NCBI GenBank assembly: GCA_963383645.1
Contig: OY726571.1
Location: 78,346,476 to 78,410,475 of the forward strand
DNA: 64,000 nt
Direction of reading: 5' to 3'
Source of the DNA: Muscardinus avellanarius
Lineage: Eukaryota > Chordata > Mammalia > Rodentia > Gliridae
This document shows, one piece after another, positions 40,397 through 50,142 of the stretch (the stretch's first letter is position 1; each line of letters starts with the position of its first letter). The notes under the pieces were generated by a model that did not search any database, was not told where the DNA came from, and saw only the letters and a list, made by a program, of their open reading frames with translations. The translations under genes and the position numbers were made by a program.

Positions 40397-41598
40397 CCCA
40401 CTTACAGTGTGATTTGCAGTTTCTTGGGGTGGAAGTCTGAGAAGAGATAAATAACTACAGGAATTGGAGATACCCCCTCTAACTGAGCACAACCAGCTCG
40501 GGAAGGTACATTTACAAGCACAGCGGTCTCCCAAGGAATGTGCCTAGTTCTGAAATGTGATCCTAGGTGCCCTTGGGCATGAAGCCCCTGTGTGGCTTAG
40601 ATGTGGACTCGAATCAGGTGCCCCAAGCTCTGGGATTGCAGGTTGGTTGTACATTTCTCAGTCTTCTGGGCTGGAGGGAATGCAACCTGCCCTTTAGGAA
40701 GGACTATGGAGCAGCCACTTTGCTGCAAGAGTGCATGCCGTCCAGCCAGGTCATAAAGTATTTAAGAAAATGACAGCGCTTCCCACCGGAGCACAGAGAA
40801 CTCCGGCTGAATGAGCTGAGCAGACACCACCACGCTAGTTGAATGAAGGAAAGACATAGAACAGCCATCGCCTCTCCATTGCAAGTTCCTGAGCTCTGGG
40901 CTTCTGTGTTCTGTGATTTGCCCCTGCTGAAAAGAGCCCTGGAATGCACGGATAATACAAAGAAGACATTCTTGTTGACTGGCTCTAGAAAAAGCAGGGC
41001 AGAGGTTAAAGAGAGAAGAGGGAAAGCCAGGCTTTGGGGCTGACCAAGCGTCTTACTTGGCGAGGTGGAGGGGGCTGCCGGTGGGGAGCGGGTCCCGCCA
41101 TTGTGCCGCTGGCCCTGGAGGGAGGTCACGGCCCCTTCCACACAGAGCATGAAGGGAGCTGCTTCTCACGGAATTGCAGTCTGGATTCCAGCGATCAGAA
41201 AAGGAGTCTTTTGTTTTTTGGCAAACTTTTTTCTGCACATTCCAGAAACTCATTTGGAGAAGTCAGATTTGCAAGTGATGGAAGGGTGCCATTAAAAAAA
41301 AAAAAAAAGGCATCTTTGTTGACCATGGAAGCGGGCAGGGGTGGAAAGGTGAGGTGCGACGCGTGTTCCTGCCGTGGGTCACACAGCATTGACCCAAAGT
41401 AGGTGCTTGTTATTTATTTGTTGTATGAATGCCTGTTGACAGCTTCTGGGATGCTATCTGCTACATGTATTTTAGCGAAAGTGTATTCAAGGAGTCTTTG
41501 AGCTCTTCTGCACTGACTGTGGCTGAGTGACTGTCATCTTTCCAGAGTGAAGCTTAGCACCAGCAAAGAATATGTCCCCTTGAAAAGGCGCCAAAGCT
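40397..41598. other. repeat-poor island with possible L2 end
   Basis: Mostly single-copy. 41040-41140 is GC-rich with several CpGs. CCAAAGTAGGTGCTTGTTAT with TTTGTTGTATGAATG (41394-41431) resembles the sense L2 end. Open frames at 40704-41150 (minus) and 41034-41402 (plus) overlap each other and show no recognisable domain. Confidence 0.45.
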
Positions 41599-41860
41599 GA
41601 GCCGGGTGTGGTGGCGCACGCTTGTAATCCCAGCATCTGGGAGGCTGAGACAGGAGGATCGCGGTTCTTGGACAACCTCAGCTAATACTTAGTGAGGCCC
41701 TTTGCAACTCAGTGAGACCCTGTTTCAAAATAAAGAATAAAAAATAGGGCTGGGGATGTTGCTCATGGTAGAATGCCTCTGGGTTCCATCCGCAGTACCG
41801 CAAAAAATAAATGAATGAATAAATAAATAAATAAAAATTTAAAAAAGAAAGAAAAGGAAA
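41599..41860 (+). mobile_element. B1-dID SINE, canonical, with (AAAT) tail
   Basis: Sense; AGCCGGGTGTGGTGGCGCAC to CCGCAGTACCGC, followed by AATGAATG/AAAT units and an AG-rich end. Confidence 0.92.
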
Positions 41861-41996
41861 GGAAAAGAAAATGGGCCAATGTCTATCTTCAATGTCTGCA
41901 CTTTCCTTTGTACCTAAAGGAGATTTCACAGTGCCCTTGGGAGCAGCTGGCAAAGAGTTACTCTAGTAGGATGAGGAAGATAGAAAAGTACTTCTG

Positions 41997-42196
41997 AGCT
42001 GGGCGTGGTGGCACCTGCCTGTGATCCCAGTATTTTCGAGACTAAGATGGGAGGATCGCAGGTTGAAGGCCAGCCTCAGCACCTTAGGGAGGCTCTCAGC
42101 AAATTATCGGGACCCTATTTCCACATAAAAATGAAAAAAGGGCTGGAGGTGTAGCTCAGAAGGAGATCATTCCTGGAGTCAATCCCTAGTATGAAG
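41997..42196 (+). mobile_element. B1-dID SINE
   Basis: Sense; head GGATCGCAGGTTGAAGGCCA; tail GGGCTGGAGGTGTAGCTCAG to AATCCCTAGTATG. Confidence 0.85.
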
Positions 42197-42199
42197 GAA

Positions 42200-42640
42200 C
42201 CACAATTCTACTCTTTGTGTTTATGAATGTGACTATTTCAGATACTTCATGAAGTGAAGTCATACAGTAGCTATCTTCCTGTGACTGCCTTATCTCGTGC
42301 AGCATGGTATGCTCAAGGTTCGTTCATGCTGTTGAATATTGCAGAACTCCTTGCCATTCTTCCTTCATCCACTTATCTGTGGATGGCTACTTAGGTTGTT
42401 GCCACACGTCAGCTATTGTGGGTAGGGCTGCAGTGGTCATGGGAGTACCAATATCTCTTTGAGATCCCGATTTCAGTTCTTTTAAGTTAAATCCCTAGAA
42501 GCTGGCTTGCTGGATCAGGTGGTGATTCTGCAGCGTTTAAGTATTCCGAGGAACCTCCACACTGGTTTCCACTGCGACTGGACCAGTTTGCATCATTCCT
42601 ACCAACAGTGAGAAAACGGTTCACGTTGTCCACATCCTCA
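42200..42640 (-). mobile_element. old LINE-1 3' region
   Basis: Antisense phrases in order: ATTCTTCCTTCATCCACTTA, TAGGTTGTTGCCACACGTCA, GCTGGCTTGCTGGATCAGGT, CCTACCAACAGTGAGAAAAC and TTGTCCACATCCTCACCC. Interrupted by the LTR at 42647. Confidence 0.8.
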
Positions 42641-42646
42641 CCCTTA

Positions 42647-43124
42647 TGCCGGAGCCAGCCGGCAAAAGTACGGGTTCCGAAGAGAGGCGTGAGGATGGAG
42701 AATTCAACTCTAAGAATTTAATTCTCAGAATATTTAATTTATTCTAACGTGGGGGGCCCCGCCAGCCCACTATCTCTACTGGCCGACCCCTGCTCCTGGG
42801 TCAATATTTCTACTGGTCGACGACTACTCCTGGGTCAGTATTCTCTACAGCACTGACACTGGGTTTGTTTTTCAAGAGGTGTTTATACAGTTACAGGTCA
42901 ATCAATATCTTCGTGCTACCACCACCAGAAAACAATAAAGACCAATCCAAAGCACATATATTACAGATAAGTTAATCAGTACCCTCGTGCCATCACCATC
43001 TGATCTTCTCCCAGACTTTTTACTTTGAACTTTCCATGACCCCAAACCTTGTTGACTCTGGGTGAAGGACAGTCAGCTGAGTCAGAAATATTCTTTTAGG
43101 GGAAAGCCTTAATGGCTCCCCACA
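42647..43124 (-). mobile_element. solo ERV LTR (class II/ERVK-like)
   Basis: 478 bp. On the minus strand it starts TGTGGGGAGCCATTAAGGC and ends GGCTGGCTCCGGCA; GGAGCC and GGCTCC are inverted at the ends. TATAAA on the minus strand at 42887-42882 and AATAAA at 42743-42738 give a U3-R-U5 layout. CCCTTA (42641-42646) and GCCTTA (43125-43130) look like a 6-bp target duplication with one change, the length usual for ERVK. A 34-bp tandem duplication lies between the TATA box and AATAAA (42775-42808, 42809-42842). No internal retroviral sequence, so it arose by LTR-LTR recombination. Family name unknown to me. Confidence 0.72.
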
Positions 43125-43136
43125 GCCTTACTCATC

Positions 43137-43347
43137 TTTTTTTTTCTTCCCAGGACTAGGGATGGAACCCAGGGGCATTCTACCTCCGACCTACATTCCC
43201 AGCCCAATTTTTTATTTTTTATTTTGAAACAGGGTCTCACTAGTTGCGAAGGGCCTCCCTAAATAGCTGAGGCTGTCTGCAGACCACGATCCTCCTGTCT
43301 CAGCCTCCCAAATTCTGGGTTTATACTGTGCGCCATCACGTCTGGCT
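43137..43347 (-). mobile_element. B1-dID SINE, canonical
   Basis: Antisense just right of the LTR; ends GTGCGCCATCACGTCTGGCT. Confidence 0.88.
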
Positions 43348-43697
43348 CCAGAGGCATTTTAAACTATTACTTTCTAAAAAATTTAAGAAACTCCCACCAC
43401 AGCAAAAATAAAAATGAAACAACCAAAAAAGCAAACAGACTTCCCCAAACAAATAATTTAATTAGCAAATGAGCTAAGGACTTGAATAGACATTTCTCCA
43501 AAAAAAGATATACAAATGGCCGGCAGATATAGGATAAAATATTCAGCATTTTTATAGGTATCGTTAAAACTCTTAATTCCTATTTATAGGAAATAACAAA
43601 GTCACGTAATCAAAGGCACTTCATAAATAACCTAGTTGCAGGTGAGTGCCTTCCCAGGCCCAGGGCACACCACATATGCTGTCAATTACTTCTTTAA
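43348..43697. other. AT-rich DNA, possible L1 remnant
   Basis: GACTTGAATAGACATTTCTCC then CAAATGGCC (43470-43520) resembles sense L1 ORF2/3' sequence (cttgaacagacacttctcaaaagaag), but the match is short. Confidence 0.4.
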
Positions 43698-43711
43698 AAA
43701 TGCACTGTTTT

Positions 43712-43933
43712 AGCTGGGGGTGGTGGCGCACGCTTGTAATCCCAGCACTTGGGAGGCTGAGACAGGAGGATCGCACAGGTTCAAAGCCAGCCTCAGCTAC
43801 TTAGTGAGGCTCTCGGCAACTTAGTGAGACCCTGTTTCCAAATAAAGTATAAAATAGCTCTGGGAATATAGCTTGGAGGTAGAAAACCCCCTGGGTTCCA
43901 CCCTCAGTACCACACACATAGACACACACATAC
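43712..43933 (+). mobile_element. B1-dID SINE, form 2
   Basis: Sense; tail CTCTGGGAATATAGCTTGGA, CA-rich end. AAATGCACTGTTTT before (43698-43711) and AAATGTACTGTTCT after (43934-43947). Confidence 0.92.
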
Positions 43934-43947
43934 AAATGTACTGTTCT

Positions 43948-44166
43948 AGCCGGGCGTGGTGGCGCACGCTTGTGATCCCCGCGCTTGGGAGGCCGAGACA
44001 GGAGGATTGCGCAGGTTCGAAGCCAGCCTCAGCTACTTAGTGAGGCCCTTTGCAACTCAGTGAGACCCTGTTTCAAAATAAAGAATAAAAAATAGGAGGG
44101 CTGGGGGGTTGCTCAGAGCTAGAATGCCCCTGGGTTCCATCCCCAGTACTGAAAAAAAATTTTTTT
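43948..44166 (+). mobile_element. B1-dID SINE, mosaic of form 2 head and canonical tail
   Basis: Sense; GGTTCGAAGCCAGCCTCAGC in the head but GGCCCTTTGCAACTCAGTGA and AAATAAAGAATAAAAAATAG after it. The target copy AAATGCACTGTTTT recurs at 44167-44180. Confidence 0.92.
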
Positions 44167-44180
44167 AAATGCACTGTTTT

Positions 44181-44934
44181 ATTAAGCATTTCAAAATTGT
44201 GGCTTTGCCGTTCCCTCTGACTATTTTACAGGAAGTGGAAAGGAAATTGTTTTCCCCCACACAATTGCAAGCCAAGCAGTTGAGTGCTCGTGTGTGTTAT
44301 TGGGAACAGAATAGATCGAGCATATAAGTTTTAGCCGCGAGGTCCCGGAGAGTGTGGAATTCCCTTCTGATGCAAAGGATGCGGCGTAGGCTCCTCAGGA
44401 CCGCCACACGTGTTTCACGTATATCTTGTTGTGTCTGGGGACCGCTATGCAGAACTTGGCCATCAGTAGTGGGTGGCAACCAAATCTCAGCCTTGAAGAA
44501 TTCATCTGTTAATTTTCCTTCTTTCTCTGACTTGATGACACCACTGTGGCTACTTCTCCTCCCTCTCCAATCAATAACATCTCATTTTCCATTATTACAT
44601 CTTAAGTCTATTGCAATGGTTGCAAGCTGTTACATTTTCATTCTGGGAATTCGATGGCTGTGAGGGTCTGTCAGGAGAAAAGCAGCGGGAGTTCAGGTCC
44701 TTCAACATGGGCCATCTTCCAGATGGACCAGTGCTTAGAGGCTGGGCATCTCCACCTGCCTGTCTTTTGCACCAGTAATTTACCCATCTGGTGCTGCCAT
44801 TCCATAGGAACACCCTGGAGCCTGGGGGTCTAAGTCCCCTGCCCACACAGGCAGAGCTAACTCCCAGAACTTGGGGTTCCAGCCCCACCTGCTGCATCGT
44901 TGTTGTCGTCCCCCTCCCCCTCCCCCTCCTCCTC
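44181..44934. other. single-copy DNA
   Basis: No repeat recognised apart from a CCCCCT/CCT run at 44909-44937 next to the following SINE. Contains the palindromic E-box ACACGTGT (44405-44412). Confidence 0.45.
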
Positions 44935-45132
44935 CTCAGGTACTGGGGATGGATCCCAGAGGCTTTCTACCTCAGGGCGACACCCTCAGCCCTATTTTTT
45001 ATTCTCTATTTTGAAACAAGTTCTCACCGAGTTGCAAAGGGCCTAAGTACCTGAGGCTGTCCAGGAACTGCGATCCTCCTGTCTTAGCCTCCCAAATGCC
45101 GGAATTACAAGCGTGCACCACCACGCCCGGCT
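44935..45132 (-). mobile_element. B1-dID SINE, canonical
   Basis: Antisense; the CCT-rich run to its left is probably its tail. Head ends GCACCACCACGCCCGGCTT. Confidence 0.89.
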
Positions 45133-45157
45133 TCTATTGCTTCTTTTAAGATTTACA

Positions 45158-45366
45158 GCCGGGTGTGGTGGCGCACGCTTGTGATCCCGGCATTTGGGAG
45201 GCTGAGACAGGAGAATCACAGTTTGTGGACAGCCTTAGTTAGTGAGGCCCTCCGCAACTTAGTGAGACCCTGTTTCAAAATAAAGAATAAAAAATAGGGC
45301 AGTGGGTGTAGCTCGGAGGCCGAATGCCCCTGGGTTCCATCCCCAGACACCCCCCACCCCAAGAAA
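45158..45366 (+). mobile_element. B1-dID SINE, canonical
   Basis: Sense; AAGATTTACA before (45148) and after (45367) is the target duplication. Tail GGGCAGTGGGTGTAGCTCGG. Confidence 0.92.
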
Positions 45367-45574
45367 AGATTTACATTTGAAAGAATACCAGGGTATTTTA
45401 GAAGCAGCATCTCATTTCTATTTAGATATCAGGAGTAAAGAGTTTGACCAGGCAGGGAAAAAAAAAATCACCCAGAATTTTCTATGCTGCCCCTCTATAC
45501 TTAAATTTGAGAGTGTTGGGCTTCATATGATGACTAGATTTGGGTTACAAGTAGGTCTTTTGGCAAATAGAAGG

Positions 45575-45745
45575 AATCTCTTACTTAGGAGGCTAGGACA
45601 GGGGGATTGCAAGTTGGAGGCCAGTCTCAGTAACTAAGGCCCTCCGCAAGTTAGTGAGGCCCTGTTTGAAAATAAAAAATAAAATTGGCTGGGGATGTAA
45701 CTTAAGAGTTAGAACGCTCCCCAGGCTCAATCCCCAGCACCCTCC
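45575..45745 (+). mobile_element. B1-dID SINE, 5' truncated
   Basis: Sense from CTTACTTAGGAGGCTAGGAC; tail GGCTGGGGATGTAACTTAAG to CCCCAGCACC. Confidence 0.8.
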
Positions 45746-45845
45746 AAAATTGTTTCTTTACATTTTACTATAAATGGTATCAGATGTGGCCGTACTAATT
45801 TCCGGGCAGGGGTGGGGGGGCAGATGAAATAAATCAGCAGAGGCT

Positions 45846-46080
45846 TGATAGCTTAACAACAGAAACGTTCCCTCCCAGTTCTGGGCTGAAACAAGGTTTC
45901 CTCCCTGAGACTCTAGAAAATCTGTTTCTTGTGCTTCCAGCTTCCGCAGGCTGCCAGCTCTCCCTGGCTCCTGGCCATGTCGCTCTGGTCCTTGGACCCA
46001 GCATCTTCAGCTCCCAGCTCCATCTTTCCCCGGTCTCTGCCCCCTTTCAGCGTGGTTTGTCTTCTCTCTGGAGCTCAGTG
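45846..46080 (-). mobile_element. MLT1-type LTR, antisense
   Basis: AACAACAGAAACGTTCCCTC, CCAGTTCTGGGCTGAAACAA, CTTCCAGCTTCCGCAGGCTG and CCATGTCGCTCTGGTCC follow the reverse of an MLT1 LTR (the part seen sense at 15.5 kb). Confidence 0.65.
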
Positions 46081-46084
46081 GGAA

Positions 46085-46370
46085 TGGCCACTGTGGAGGC
46101 GTTGGGACGTGTGAGGCCTGAGGGAGGCGAGCAGACCTGAAGGGGAACGATGCCCTCTGCGGGGCCTGGCTTTTCACCTGTTGATTTGGCGAGTGGGCTG
46201 CACCCTGTGCTCCGTCCGTCCCTTTTGCCTGGCGGCCTTTGACTTCCTGTGTCGTGGAGGAGCAGAGACCCTCGGCCGAGGTAGGTGGCCTTCCGGTCTT
46301 GGATTTTCCAGCCTCCAGAACTGTGAGCCAAAGTAAGTCTCTTTTTTGTAGTTAAATGTCCTCATAGGAG
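46085..46370 (+). mobile_element. possible MaLR-like LTR 3' part
   Basis: GGATTTTCCAGCCTCCAGAA, then CTGTGAGCCAAAGTAAGTCT is the MaLR 3' signature; the upstream GGGACGTGTGAGGCCTGAGG fits loosely. Confidence 0.45.
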
Positions 46371-46384
46371 GAACTCTTGGAAGA

Positions 46385-46975
46385 GGATCAGTAACTTTTA
46401 ACTCTGTTTACATTGTCTTTGGATATACAATATTTTTTTATTTTTTAGGGAGTTTGTATACTCTTCTGTTGCCTGTGCCATTGAAATCATATCCAAGAAA
46501 TCACTTCCAATTTCAATGTTGTGAGGTTTTATGACCCAGATTTTCTTCTAAAAGCTTATAGTATTAAGATTTATATTTAGGTCTTTTATCTATTTTGAGT
46601 TAATATTTGTATATGTGTTAGGTAAGGGTCCAATTTTATTCTTTTTCATTTATTATTATTTTTCAACAATATTTAGTTAAAAGACTAGTATTTCCTCCAC
46701 CAAAAGTTCATGGAAACCTTGTCAAAAATAACTTGACAATGTATGGAAGAATTTATCTCTAGGCTTTTATTTAGCTCCAACGGTTTATATATCTGCCTTT
46801 AGAACAGTACTACACTGTTTCAATTATTGTAGCTTTATATGGTTTGAAATCAGAAAATATACATCTTCTAGCTTTGAGACTGTTTTGGGTATCTAGAGTC
46901 CATATTCCATATCATGATAGATTTTTTCTGAAAAATAAATAAATAAATGTATGATAGTTTCACCTAAAAAAAAAA
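46385..46975 (-). mobile_element. LINE-1 ORF2/3' fragment
   Basis: Antisense phrases: TCTTCTGTTGCCTGTGCCAT, TTATCTATTTTGAGTTAATA, GGTAAGGGTCCAATTTTATT, AATTATTGTAGCTTTATATG. Mid-age L1, frames broken. Confidence 0.75.
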
Positions 46976-47092
46976 AGAAAGCAAAAAGAAATATTGAAAT
47001 GTTATCTTTAAGTCATCAAAAGTTTGGTACCAGACAAATGAAACTGTTATGTGAGATTATCAATGTTAATATTGTATAAATTGCTATAATAC

Positions 47093-47270
47093 TAGATGTC
47101 AACCAGTAAGCCAAGCGTGGGAAGGAGGGATGGGGAGGGAATGGGGTGGGGATCGTGGTAGGGGCTAACTGGGCGAGATGTGCATGTATGTCTACAAAAG
47201 TATTTTCTTTATACCACTATGATGTATGAATACATTGCACCAATAAAAAATAAATTAAAAAAAATAAAGC
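47093..47270 (+). mobile_element. L1 3'-UTR tail insertion (~178 bp)
   Basis: GATGTCAACCAGTAAGCCAA, G-rich tract, GTATGAATACATTGCACC, A-tail. It begins at the same point as the copy at 32131. Confidence 0.8.
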
Positions 47271-47300
47271 ATTCCCTTACAGCAACAAAAACAGAGTGAT

Positions 47301-47402
47301 GGGGTGCAGTGGCCCTCCCCTTTAGCTCCCCCTAGTCCTAGTTGCTTGACTGAGTTCAGGAACTGGAGACCAGCCTGAGCAACTTGGGAGACTGTCTCAA
47401 AA
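47301..47402 (+). mobile_element. 7SL-derived monomer fossil
   Basis: GACTGAGTTCAGGAACTGGA, then GACCAGCCTGAGCAACTTGG and GAGACTGTCTCAAAA is the 7SL left-monomer 3' half; the 5' half is poorly conserved (GGGGTGCAGTGGCC). Confidence 0.55.
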
Positions 47403-47409
47403 GCAAAGC

Positions 47410-47627
47410 CTGGTAAGGCGTGGTGGCGCACACCTGTGAGCCCAGTACTTGGGAGGCTGAGACAGGAGGGTCTCAGGCTCAAGCAGCGCCTCAGAGTGAG
47501 ACTCTCGGCAACCCAGCAGGACCCTGTTTCAAAATAAATAAATAAGTAAATAAATAAATAAATATAAGGCAGAGGATCTAGCGTAGAGGTAGAAAGTCCC
47601 TGGGTTCAATCCCCAGTACTGCACACA
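47410..47627 (+). mobile_element. B1-dID SINE with (AAAT)n linker
   Basis: Sense; the A-rich linker between head and tail has expanded to AAATAAATAAGTAAATAAAT-type repeats; tail TAGAGGTAGAAAGTCCCTGG. Confidence 0.85.
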
Positions 47628-47729
47628 CAAAAGTGAACCCCACAAAAACAACAAAAACCAAAACCAAAAACGCAAAGCCCACACCACCTGATCATCTATG
47701 TCAAATCTCTTTCTCTCCTGTAGTGAGGC

Positions 47730-47819
47730 CTGTGGCTGGGGCGTAGCTCAGTGGAAGAGTGCTTGTCCAGCATGCTTGAAGCCCTGGGCCTCGTCCCCAG
47801 TACCACAAATAAATAAACC
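47730..47819 (+). mobile_element. ID element, full-length
   Basis: Sense: GGGGCGTAGCTCAGTGGAAG (box A region), TGTCCAGCATGCTTGAAGCC (middle absent from dID), CTGGGCCTCGTCCCC (decayed box B). (AAAT) tail. Shows the parent form of the dID tail. Confidence 0.85.
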
Positions 47820-47850
47820 CTAAGAAAAGGAAAACAACAAAATAAAAACC

Positions 47851-48035
47851 CCAAGGCCTGGTGGCCCATGCCTGTGATAATAGTCCTTGGGAAACTGAGA
47901 CAGAAGGATTGCAGGTTCGAGTACAGCCTCAGCAACTTAGCAAGACCTTGTTCCCAAGTAAACAATAAAATAGAGCTGGGGGTGTAACTCAGGTAAAATG
48001 CCTTTGGTTCCACTTCCAGTATCACGAAAATAACA
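47851..48035 (+). mobile_element. B1-dID SINE, old
   Basis: Sense; AAGGCCTGGTGGCCCATGCC to CTTCCAGTATCACG. Confidence 0.83.
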
Positions 48036-48159
48036 AAACCCCAAAGCGTTCACCAGCTGCTTGGCCTGGGCATTGGCCGCACCTTCCAGGGCCTCAGGTG
48101 CCTCGGCCTGAAAATCAATAAAACTGTGTAGTTTCTGCCTCGCAGCAGCTGACATCCCT

Positions 48160-48371
48160 TAGCCGGGCGTGGTGGTGCACCTTGTTATCCCAGCATTTGG
48201 GAGGCTGAGACAGGAGCATCTCAGTTTGCAGACACCCTCAGCTACTACTTAGGCCCTTTGCAACTCAATGGGACCCTGTTTCAAAATAAAAAAGAATAAA
48301 AACTAGGGCTGGGGGTATAGCTTGAAGGTAGAATGCCCTTGGGTTCCATCTCCAGTACTGTCAAAAAAAAG
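48160..48371 (+). mobile_element. B1-dID SINE, canonical
   Basis: Sense; AGCCGGGCGTGGTGGTGCAC to TCTCCAGTACTG, A-tail. Confidence 0.92.
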
Positions 48372-48393
48372 TTTTAATCATCTAAAATTAGTA

Positions 48394-48647
48394 AAGCTTG
48401 GCGTGGTGACACACGTTTGTGATCCCAGTACTTGGGAGGCTGAGACAGGAGGATCGCAGTTTAAGAATAGTCTCAGCTACTTAGGCCCTTTGCAACTCAG
48501 TGAGACCCTGTTTCAAAATAAAGAATTAAAAAAATAGGGCTGCGGGTGTAGCTCAGAGATAGAATGCCCCTGGGTTCCATCCCCAGTACTGCAATAAAAA
48601 ATAGGGCTGATAGTGTAGCTCAGAGGTAGAATGCCCCCTCCCCCAAA
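48394..48647 (+). mobile_element. B1-dID SINE with duplicated dID tail
   Basis: Sense; head and dID unit 1 (48537-48592), then CAATAAAAAATAGGG and dID unit 2 (48604-48644) with no second head. Confidence 0.88.
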
Positions 48648-49280
48648 ATTATATATGTAAAAGCAAGACTCCAGTAGCCTTCCCTCTTCACAGGCCAGTT
48701 GGGCGGCAGTCCTTTCTTTTTGAAGTGAGCAGAGGCCTTCCTGGGAAGGGCAGGACATTTCTCTTCGAGGCCAGACTTGGTCTCCGGGCCTCCTGTGCAG
48801 TTCAGGCTAGATGTCACCTTGTCACTTAACTTGCTGTCTGCATTTGGTGTTGAGCTCGAGAGAGAGCGGATCAGTCCTTATACCTTGGTGTCAGCCTTCT
48901 CAGAAACCCCGTGAAGGTTTCTTGGAGGATCTGGAGCCAAAATCTTCCTTCTGAATTAAGCCCTAAATGATTATGAGTGTAAAACTAGGGTATCATTCTG
49001 GCCTGGGCCGTACGTGCTGCTAAATTTGGAAGTGGAATGATTTGTGGATCTTTTTAGCCAGTTTCCTCTTTTTGGGGTCTTAGGCAGACTGCAGAAGGGA
49101 AGTGAAAATTTTTACATAAAAAGTCAATGTTGAGTGTCACTTACGGAGCTGACAAAGTTCTAGTAGCCAAAATAAGAAAATTAGGAGTCTCTTGGACCTT
49201 AGTTTTCTAATTCGTAGGATCAGATTTTGATTTGTAGGATCTAGTTTTGAAATCTAATTTTCTTTTCTTCCCCTCTCTCT
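48648..49280. other. single-copy DNA
   Basis: No repeat or gene recognised. Confidence 0.45.
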
Positions 49281-49479
49281 CTTTTTTTTTTTTTTGGTGG
49301 TACTGGGGTTCCTGGAAGCCCTTCTACCTCCGGGCTACACTCCCAGACCTATTTTTACATTTTTTATTTGGAAACAGGGTCTCCTAAGCCAGCGCGCGTG
49401 GTTGGCTTCGAACCTGCGCGAGCCTCCTGTCTCTGCCTCCCAAGCGCGGGGATTACAAGTGTGCGCCACCACGCCTGGC
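49281..49479 (-). mobile_element. B1-dID SINE, form 3
   Basis: Antisense, T-run; GGGGTTCCTGGAAGCCCTTC, GCGCGCGTGGTTGGCTTCGA. Confidence 0.93.
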
Positions 49480-49566
49480 ATCTCTTTTTTTTTTTTTTTT
49501 TGTGGTACTGGAGATGGAACCCAGGGGTCCTGTACCTGAAAACTATACCCCCAGCCCTATTTTTTA

Positions 49567-49650
49567 GCTTATTTATTTATTTATTTATTTTGTGGTACTG
49601 GGGATGGAAATCAGGGGTATTGTACCTCTGAGCTACACTCCCAGCCCTAT

Positions 49651-49682
<32 letters not shown>

Positions 49683-50003
49683 ATTTATTTTGATGGTACT
49701 GGAGATGGAACCCTTCTACCTCCAGGCTACACTCGCAGACCTATTTTATATTTTTATTTGGAAACAGGGTCTGTTGAGCCAGCTGAGGCTGGCTTCGAAC
49801 CTGCATGGTCCTCCTGTCTCAGCCTGCCAAATGCGGGGATTACAAGTGTGTGCCACCATGTCCGGCCTATTTTTTATTTTGAAACAGCGTCTCACTGAGT
49901 CAAAAAAGGCCTCACTAAGTAGCCAAGGCTGTCCATGAACTGCAATCCTCCTGTCTCAGCCTCCCTAATGCTGGGATTACAAGCGTGCACCACCACACCT
50001 GGC
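49567..50003 (-). mobile_element. middle SINE of the nest
   Basis: (ATTT) tail, ID part to about 49655 (ACTGGGGATGGAAATCAGGG), head 49867-50003 ending CACCACCACACCTGGCT. Confidence 0.85.
49656..49866 (-). mobile_element. innermost SINE of the nest (form 3-like)
   Basis: T-rich tail, ACTGGAGATGGAACCCTTCT with a shortened ID end, head GCCAGCTGAGGCTGGCTTCG to CACCATGTCCGGCC. An unusual intermediate: form-3 length with a form-2-like head. Confidence 0.85.
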
Positions 50004-50142
50004 TAGTCTTTTTCTTTTTTAAACAGGGTCTCACTGAGTTGTGAAGGCCCTCACTAAGTAGCTGAGGCTGTCCACGAACCGCGATCCTCCAGTCCCCGCC
50101 TCCTGAATGCTGGGATTACAGGCGTGCACCACCACGCTTGGC

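Larger units (their letters stand above)
49485..50142 (-). mobile_element. outermost SINE of a three-level nest
   Basis: ID part 49485-49566 (ACTGGAGATGGAACCCAGGG), head 50004-50142 (TAAACAGGGTCTCACTGAGT to CACCACGCTTGGCT). Confidence 0.85.

Noticed and set aside
40704..41402. Opposite-strand open frames of 148 and 122 residues
   Set aside because: They overlap on opposite strands in a GC-rich patch, have no recognisable domain, and end in low-complexity runs.
47730..47819. tRNA-Ala gene
   Set aside because: It resembles tRNA-Ala but lacks a proper cloverleaf and has a decayed box B and an A-rich tail, so it is an ID SINE.
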